Below the pieces are notes generated by a model. It did no database searches. It was given only the letters and a program-made list of their open reading frames with translations, and had not been told where the DNA came from. Below, in pieces: positions 21,984-26,402 of a stretch of 26,402 nucleotides of DNA. Each line of letters begins with the position of its first letter. Within the stretch, counting starts at the first letter, position 1. The translations under genes were made by a program, and so were the position numbers. The DNA lies in contig DHKA01000008.1 of NCBI GenBank assembly GCA_002404605.1, positions 26,448 through 52,849 on the forward strand. Direction: 5' to 3'. Source of the DNA: Clostridiales bacterium UBA4706 (GTDB taxonomy: Bacteria; Bacillota; Clostridia; Oscillospirales; Oscillospiraceae).

Positions 21984-23162
21984 TCAATACCGGTGGAATT
22001 GGAGCGGCGTTGGTCGGTATTTTGCGCCGGAAACGAGCCCGACCGCGCCGAATGTTGACATGAGCGATGAACCGCCGTAACTGAAGAACGGGAGCGTAAT
22101 GCCGATAACGGGCGTGATGCCGATGCACATGCCGGTGTTGACGAGCATTTGGAAAAAGAGGCTCGCCGCTACGCCGACGCACACGAGCATGCTCATCGTG
22201 TTGTTCGAACGGAGGCCCACCATCATACAGCGGATGATGACGACGGAGAGCAGAAGCATGATAAGCACGCACGCTACCATGCCTAGCTCCTCGCCCGCCA
22301 CGGCGAAAATGAAGTCGGTGTGCTTGCCGGTCAGCGCACCGGACTGCGTCTGCGTGCCGTGACCAAGACCGAGCCCCGTGGCCTGTCCGCCCATGAGAGC
22401 GTATTTGCTTCGGGTCGTCTGCCACGTGATGCCCCAGCCGTCGGGATCGATGCTGGGATCGTAGGGCGCGAGAATACGTTGACGCTGGTACTCGTCAAGG
22501 AAGTTGTTCCAGAGGAACGGGATCGCAAGCGCGATCGCCGCGCCGCCGATGAGAAACCAGTAGAGCTTGACGCCCGCCACGATCAGCATAACGGCGAAAA
22601 TGGCGGCGAACACGACGGCCGAGCCAAGGTCCTCGGTGGTGACCATCAGCAGCGCGAACGTGTAGCCGAAATGGACGACAAGCTGAAGAATGGAGAGCAC
22701 CGAGTTGAGGTTTTTGTACTCCTTCAGATACGATATCTGCTTGGCCATCAGCACGATAAACACGACCTTGACGATCTCCGAGGGCTGAATGCCGATGCCG
22801 AGAAAGCGCAGCCAGCCGGAGTTGCCGGTATCGCCCGAAACGCCGAACGGGATGAGCAGCAGAAGGAGGAATGTCTCAAAGCCGAGCAGGAGCTTCCAGC
22901 GGCTCGCGATGATGCTCACGTCGAGAACGGTCAGAACATAGTAGAGAAAAAGACCGAGGACAAACGCAAAGATCTGGATCGGCACGAATGTGTGCGACGG
23001 ATAGGACTTTGTGGCGCTGCCGACAAGCGTGATGCCGAAGCATGTGCATATGCAGCACATCACAAGCAGGAACATATCGCCTTTTTTGAAGAAGTCCGAA
23101 GTACGGCTCCATATATATTGGATGATCGGCGCAATGCGGAGTTTTTTGAGTCTTTCCAGCAC
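21984..23162 (-). CDS. FtsW/RodA/SpoVE-family peptidoglycan glycosyltransferase
   Basis: The 392-residue protein of about ten helices has LGIGIQPSEIVKVVFIVLMA, then TGKHTDFIFAVAGEELG with the catalytic-type aspartate, and near the end ITPVIGITLPFFSYGGSS, the SEDS-family signature. SEDS proteins polymerise lipid II into glycan strands with a partner penicillin-binding protein at the membrane. RodA (elongation), FtsW (division) and SpoVE (spore cortex) cannot be told apart with certainty here; the closeness to HTDFIFAV and the lack of division genes nearby favour RodA. GTG 23162 is chosen because AGGAGG lies 7 bases upstream; ATG 23186 would put that site inside the gene. Confidence 0.9.
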   Translation of the reverse strand: MLERLKKLRIAPIIQYIWSRTSDFFKKGDMFLLVMCCICTCFGITLVGSATKSYPSHTFVPIQIFAFVLGLFLYYVLTVLDVSIIASRWKLLLGFETFLLLLLIPFGVSGDTGNSGWLRFLGIGIQPSEIVKVVFIVLMAKQISYLKEYKNLNSVLSILQLVVHFGYTFALLMVTTEDLGSAVVFAAIFAVMLIVAGVKLYWFLIGGAAIALAIPFLWNNFLDEYQRQRILAPYDPSIDPDGWGITWQTTRSKYALMGGQATGLGLGHGTQTQSGALTGKHTDFIFAVAGEELGMVACVLIMLLLSVVIIRCMMVGLRSNNTMSMLVCVGVAASLFFQMLVNTGMCIGITPVIGITLPFFSYGGSSLMSTFGAVGLVSGAKYRPTPLQFHRY

Positions 23163-23197
23163 GGCGGCACCTCCTCTTGTACACATAATTTCACTCT

Positions 23198-23226
23198 ATT
23201 CTATCACAACTTATATTTTTCTGCAA
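23198..23226 (-). promoter_or_regulatory. Promoter of the FtsW/RodA gene
   Basis: On the minus strand TTGCAG (23226-23221), a 17-base spacer, TAGAAT (23203-23198). Transcription would start near 23190, just before the AGGAGG site. Confidence 0.7.
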
Positions 23227-23242
23227 CAGGCAGGAAAAGGTC

Positions 23243-23271
23243 TTTACTCCGGGAAAAGCTCGGTGTATAAT
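23243..23271 (+). promoter_or_regulatory. Promoter of the tsaE-tsaB unit
   Basis: TTTACT (23243-23248), a 17-base spacer, TATAAT (23266-23271), divergent from the FtsW/RodA promoter. The start would be about 38 bases before tsaE. Confidence 0.7.
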
Positions 23272-23315
23272 GCCAAGTTAGAAAAGTTTGAGTATGAGAC
23301 AGAGGCATACGGATC

Positions 23316-23741
23316 ATGGAATTTATCAGCCACTCCGAAGCCGAGACCGAAGCGCTCGGCGAAAAGCTCGCGCGCACTCTGCCGGAGCGCGGTGTTGTTA
23401 TCGCGATGTACGGCGAGCTGGGCGCGGGGAAAACGGCGTTCGTGCGCGGCCTTGCGCGCGGTCTGGAGGTAGACGGGGTCGTTACGAGCCCGACGTTCAC
23501 CATTGTGAACGAGCTTTACGGCAAGCGGGACCTGTTCCATTTTGATATGTACCGGCTCGGCAGCGCGGACGAGCTTTTCGACATCGGCTGGGAGGATTAC
23601 CTTGACCGCGGCGGCGTATGCGCCGTGGAGTGGAGCGAAAATGTCCCCGGGGCGTTTGACGGCTCGGAGATCCGCGTGAGCATCGAAAAATGCTCCGACA
23701 GCGCACGAAAGATCACGATCGAGGGGGCGAGCCTTTGCTGA
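23316..23741 (+). CDS. tsaE: tRNA t6A threonylcarbamoyl transferase complex ATPase TsaE
   Basis: The 141-residue P-loop ATPase has Walker A GELGAGKT (33-40), TSPTFTIVNEL (57-67), HFDMYRLGSADELFDIGWED and AVEWSEN, all typical of TsaE. It works with TsaB and TsaD to put threonylcarbamoyl on adenosine 37 of ANN-decoding tRNAs, resetting the complex by ATP hydrolysis. The cytoplasmic protein's length is normal. The gene overlaps tsaB by 7 bases. Its ribosome binding site (AGAGG, rather far from ATG 23316) is weak. Confidence 0.95.
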   Translation: MEFISHSEAETEALGEKLARTLPERGVVIAMYGELGAGKTAFVRGLARGLEVDGVVTSPTFTIVNELYGKRDLFHFDMYRLGSADELFDIGWEDYLDRGGVCAVEWSENVPGAFDGSEIRVSIEKCSDSARKITIEGASLC

Positions 23742-24433
23742 TACTGGGAATAGAGACCTCCGCGAAAGCCTGCTCCGCCGCGCTCTGCCGCGATGGGGAA
23801 CTGCTTGCGCAGAGCTATGAGCGCACGGGCCTTACACACAGCCGCACGCTCCTGCCAATGATCGAGAATATGCTCTCCAACACCGAAACGCCGAAGAACG
23901 CCATCGACGCGATCGCTGTGGCGCAGGGGCCGGGCTCGTTCACCGGCATCCGCATCGGCATATCCACCGCCAAGGGCCTCTGCTGGGGTCTGGACATCCC
24001 GGCGGTCGGTGTGTCTACGCTGGAGGCCATGGCGCAGAGCGCCCGCTTCATGCCGGAGGGGACGATCGTCTGCCCCGCCATGGACGCGCGGCGCAGCCAG
24101 CTTTATAACGCGCTTTTTACTGTGCAGAACGGCGCACTCGTCCGCTTGACGGAGGACCGCGCCATCGCCGCTGACGCGCTCGCCCAAGAGCTCTCTGGCA
24201 GCGAGAAGAGCGTCTGGGTCCTCGGCGACGGCTGGGCCATCTGCGAAAAAGCGCTGAAAGAGTGCGGCGTTGCCTGCACCGTCGCTCCCGAGGAGCTGCG
24301 CTGGCAGACGGCATTCGGCGTGTGTCTCGCGGCGCTGAGCAAAACCCCGGCCGGAGCGGAAGATCTGCTGCCGGTATATCTTCGCCTTTCCCAGGCGGAA
24401 CGCGAGCGGCAGAGCCGCATGAGCGAAGCCTGA
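23735..24433 (+). CDS. tsaB: tRNA t6A complex dimerisation subunit TsaB
   Basis: The 232-residue protein begins LILGIETSAKACSAAL and has AVAQGPGSFTGIRIGISTAK (61-80), the ASKHA-fold signature of TsaB (YeaZ). It binds TsaD and TsaE and is needed for t6A formation but is not itself the transferase. TTG 23735 is the preferred start, 7 bases after GAGGGGG; an ATG at 23690 would add 15 residues without a good ribosome binding site. The familiar partners rimI and tsaD do not follow; upp does. Confidence 0.94.
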   Translation: MLILGIETSAKACSAALCRDGELLAQSYERTGLTHSRTLLPMIENMLSNTETPKNAIDAIAVAQGPGSFTGIRIGISTAKGLCWGLDIPAVGVSTLEAMAQSARFMPEGTIVCPAMDARRSQLYNALFTVQNGALVRLTEDRAIAADALAQELSGSEKSVWVLGDGWAICEKALKECGVACTVAPEELRWQTAFGVCLAALSKTPAGAEDLLPVYLRLSQAERERQSRMSEA

Positions 24434-24473
24434 GAATAAAAAAAGCAAACTACACTACAAAGGAGTATGAAAA

Positions 24474-25103
24474 ATGAGTGAGCTGCACGTATTCGACCAC
24501 CCGCTGATCCAGCACAAGCTGTCGATCCTCCGCGACAAGAACACGAGCGTGAAGGAATTCCGTGAACTCGTCGGCGAGATCGCCATGCTGATGTGCTATG
24601 AGGCGACCCGCGACCTTCCGCTCGAAGAGGTCGAGATCGAAACGCCCGTTGCCAAGGCAACGGTGAAGCGCCTTGCGGGCAAGAAGCTCGCCATCGTCCC
24701 CATCCTCCGTGCCGGTCTCGGCATGGTCGACGGCATGGTCGCTATGATCCCGTCCTGCAAGGTCGGCCACATCGGTCTCTATCGTGATCCGGAGACGCTC
24801 GAACCGGTCGAATATTACTGCAAGCTCCCGCCCGATATCACCGAGCGTGACGTGATCGTGGTCGATCCGATGTTCGCCACCGGCGGCAGCGCTTCTGCGG
24901 CCTGCACGTTCCTCAAGCAGCACGGCTGCCGGCACATCAAGCTCATGTGCATCATCGGCGCGCCCCCGGCGTGGGAGAAGATGCAGAAGGACCACCCGGA
25001 CGTCGATGTTTACGTCGCCGCCATGGACCCGATCCTGAATGACCACGGCTATATCGTCCCCGGCCTTGGCGACGCCGGCGACCGTATTTTCGGCACGAAG
25101 TAA
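24474..25103 (+). CDS. upp: Uracil phosphoribosyltransferase
   Basis: The 209-residue enzyme makes UMP from uracil and PRPP (pyrimidine salvage, cytoplasm). It has the standard family length. The PRPP-binding loop VVDPMFATGGSASAAC lies at 129-144, ILRAGLGMVDGM at 77-88, and the C-terminal uracil-binding stretch GYIVPGLGDAGDRIFGTK is intact. The family more often has DPMLATGGSA; phenylalanine replaces leucine here. AAGGAG precedes ATG 24474 by 8 bases. The 40-base gap after tsaB has no clear promoter, so it may be cotranscribed. A terminator follows. Confidence 0.96.
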   Translation: MSELHVFDHPLIQHKLSILRDKNTSVKEFRELVGEIAMLMCYEATRDLPLEEVEIETPVAKATVKRLAGKKLAIVPILRAGLGMVDGMVAMIPSCKVGHIGLYRDPETLEPVEYYCKLPPDITERDVIVVDPMFATGGSASAACTFLKQHGCRHIKLMCIIGAPPAWEKMQKDHPDVDVYVAAMDPILNDHGYIVPGLGDAGDRIFGTK

Positions 25104-25113
25104 TAAACAACAA

Positions 25114-25145
25114 GGCGCGTATTGGCAGCAATGCGCGCCCTTTTT
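25114..25145 (+). terminator. Terminator after upp
   Basis: An 11-bp stem (25114-25124 with 25129-25139, one G-T wobble), GCAG loop and CTTTTT. It ends just before the AAAGGAG ribosome binding site of the malic enzyme gene, so any transcript of that gene from upstream must pass it. Confidence 0.8.
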
Positions 25146-25158
25146 AAAGGAGATCATT

Positions 25159-26331
25159 ATGGATTACGCAAAGGAATCGCTGCGTCTGCACGAGGAGTGG
25201 AAGGGCAAGATCGAAGTGAAGGCGACCGTACCGGTCGGAACGAAGGACGATCTGTCTCTGGCGTATACGCCCGGCGTGGCGCAGCCGTGTCTGGAAATTC
25301 AGAAGGATATCGATAAGAGCTATGAGCTGACGCGCCGGTGGAATCTCTGCGCCGTGATCACGGACGGCAGCGCGGTGCTCGGTCTCGGCGACATCGGCCC
25401 CGAGGCCGGTATGCCGGTCATGGAGGGCAAGTGCGTGCTCTTCAAGTCGTTCGGCGACGTGGACGCGTTCCCGCTGTGCGTCAAGACGAAGGACGTGGAC
25501 GAGTTTGTACAGACGGTGTACAACATCTCCGGCTCGTTCGGCGGCATCAATCTCGAGGATATCGCGGCGCCCCGCTGCTTTGAGATCGAGCGCAAGCTCA
25601 AGGAAAAGTGCGACATCCCCATCTTCCACGACGACCAGCACGGCACCGCGGTCATCACGCTCGCGGGGCTTACGAACGCGCTGAAGGTGGTAGGGAAGAA
25701 GAAAGAGGACGTGCGCGTCGTCGTGAACGGCGCGGGCGCTGCGGCGACGGCCATCACAAAGCTGCTGCTCTCCGCGGGCTTCCCGGACGTGACGCTCTGC
25801 GACCGCAAGGGCGCGATCTATGAGGGGCGAGAAGGACTCAACTGGATCAAGGAAGAGATGTCCCACGTGACGAACCCGCAGCACCGGCGCGGCACGCTCG
25901 CGGATGTCATTGTCGGTGCGGACGTGTTCATCGGCGTGTCGGCCCCCGGCATGCTCACGGGCGATATGGTCAAGACGATGAACCGTGATGCGATCATCTT
26001 CGCCTGCGCGAACCCGACGCCGGAGATCTTCCCGGACGAGGCGAAGGCGGCGGGCGCGGCGGTCGTATCGACGGGCCGCAGCGATTACCCGAACCAGATC
26101 AACAACGTGCTCGCGTTCCCGGGCATCTTCCGGGGAGCGTTCGATGTGCGCGCAAGCGACATCAACGAAGAGATGAAGGTGGCGGCGGCGCACGCGCTCG
26201 CCGGACTCATTTCGGAGAACGAGCTTTCCGCGGAGTACATCATCCCGCAGGCATTTGATAAGCGCGTTGGCCCGGCGGTGGCCAAGGCCGTTGCGGAAGC
26301 CGCAAGAAAATCCGGTGTCGCAAGGATCTGA
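25159..26331 (+). CDS. NAD(P)-dependent malic enzyme
   Basis: The 390-residue enzyme oxidatively decarboxylates malate to pyruvate, CO2 and NAD(P)H. Visible features are AYTPGVAQPC (35-44, catalytic-type Tyr36), the lysine region MEGKCVLFK (88-96), metal-binding NLED (131-134) and FHDDQHGTA (156-164), the Rossmann motif VVNGAGAAATA (188-198) and CANPTPEI. It is the short bacterial form, without a phosphotransacetylase-like tail. The cofactor preference cannot be read safely. ATG 25159 follows AAAGGAG closely. A strong hairpin follows, so it is the last gene of its transcript. It could feed NAD(P)H to the hydrogenase partner upstream in the window, which is only metabolic inference. Confidence 0.95.
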   Translation: MDYAKESLRLHEEWKGKIEVKATVPVGTKDDLSLAYTPGVAQPCLEIQKDIDKSYELTRRWNLCAVITDGSAVLGLGDIGPEAGMPVMEGKCVLFKSFGDVDAFPLCVKTKDVDEFVQTVYNISGSFGGINLEDIAAPRCFEIERKLKEKCDIPIFHDDQHGTAVITLAGLTNALKVVGKKKEDVRVVVNGAGAAATAITKLLLSAGFPDVTLCDRKGAIYEGREGLNWIKEEMSHVTNPQHRRGTLADVIVGADVFIGVSAPGMLTGDMVKTMNRDAIIFACANPTPEIFPDEAKAAGAAVVSTGRSDYPNQINNVLAFPGIFRGAFDVRASDINEEMKVAAAHALAGLISENELSAEYIIPQAFDKRVGPAVAKAVAEAARKSGVARI

Positions 26332-26345
26332 ACGGCATTGTGATA

Positions 26346-26379
26346 TGAAAAAAGAACCCCATATGGGGTTCTTTTTTCA
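26346..26379 (+). terminator. Terminator after the malic enzyme gene
   Basis: A perfect 15-bp stem (26346-26360 with 26365-26379) around ATAT, with A6 and T6 tracts on the outer arms. It can work in both directions. Confidence 0.88.
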
Positions 26380-26402
26380 TCAGCCTGTCAAAGAAGCTCG
26401 CC

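Overview
The window looks like a piece of the chromosome of an anaerobic, endospore-forming member of the Clostridia. It is G+C-rich, and a high-GC gut lineage such as the Oscillospiraceae/Ruminococcaceae is my inference, not something proven here. The support is a SpoIIID-type sporulation regulator, an oxygen-sensitive [FeFe] hydrogenase, a second hydrogenase-like sensory protein, a complete six-gene Rnf complex in the clostridial order C-D-G-E-A-B, strong AGGAGG-type ribosome binding sites, and TTG/GTG starts.

Layout. 1-1340: the end of a MATE exporter, then spoIIID. 1384-1464: a convergent 26-residue membrane microprotein that longer-ORF calling would miss. 1550-5208: a Rex-like palindrome, a promoter and a two-gene hydrogenase operon, in which a NuoF-type Fe-S domain fused to a GltD-like flavoprotein is followed by a 573-residue [FeFe] hydrogenase. 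5294-6775: an O-antigen-ligase-like membrane protein. 6831-9563: a tight three-gene operon of aconitase X large and small subunits plus a ketopantoate-reductase-like enzyme. 9634-14380 is on the minus strand: an operon of DRTGG protein, GHKL ATPase, hydrogenase-like protein and PHP phosphoesterase, then a ClC transporter and a lower-GC gene of unknown function. 14827-19751: rnfCDGEAB, divergent from the DRTGG operon across a 446-base intergenic region. 19815-20691: NusG-domain-II protein and a Gx-family membrane protein. 20719-21930: a GT-C-like membrane protein. 21984-23162 (minus): an FtsW/RodA/SpoVE-type glycan polymerase. 23316-26331: tsaE, tsaB, upp and malic enzyme.

How the parts fit. 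Three redox modules sit within 18 kb: a pyridine-nucleotide-linked hydrogenase, the ferredoxin:NAD+ ion pump Rnf, and a putative H2/redox sensor with a small ATPase and a ligand-binding-type partner. Together they suggest a local control point for balancing ferredoxin, NAD(P)H and H2. The malic enzyme could supply more NAD(P)H. The Rex-like palindrome would add NADH/NAD+ sensing to the hydrogenase operon.

The most unusual points are the sensory hydrogenase operon divergent from rnf, the FMN-less NuoF/GltD fusion paired with a hydrogenase, the aconitase X/reductase operon of unknown substrate, the tiny membrane protein beside the Rex-like site, and a four-cysteine tail on RnfE. I saw no tRNA or rRNA genes, insertion sequences or CRISPR arrays.
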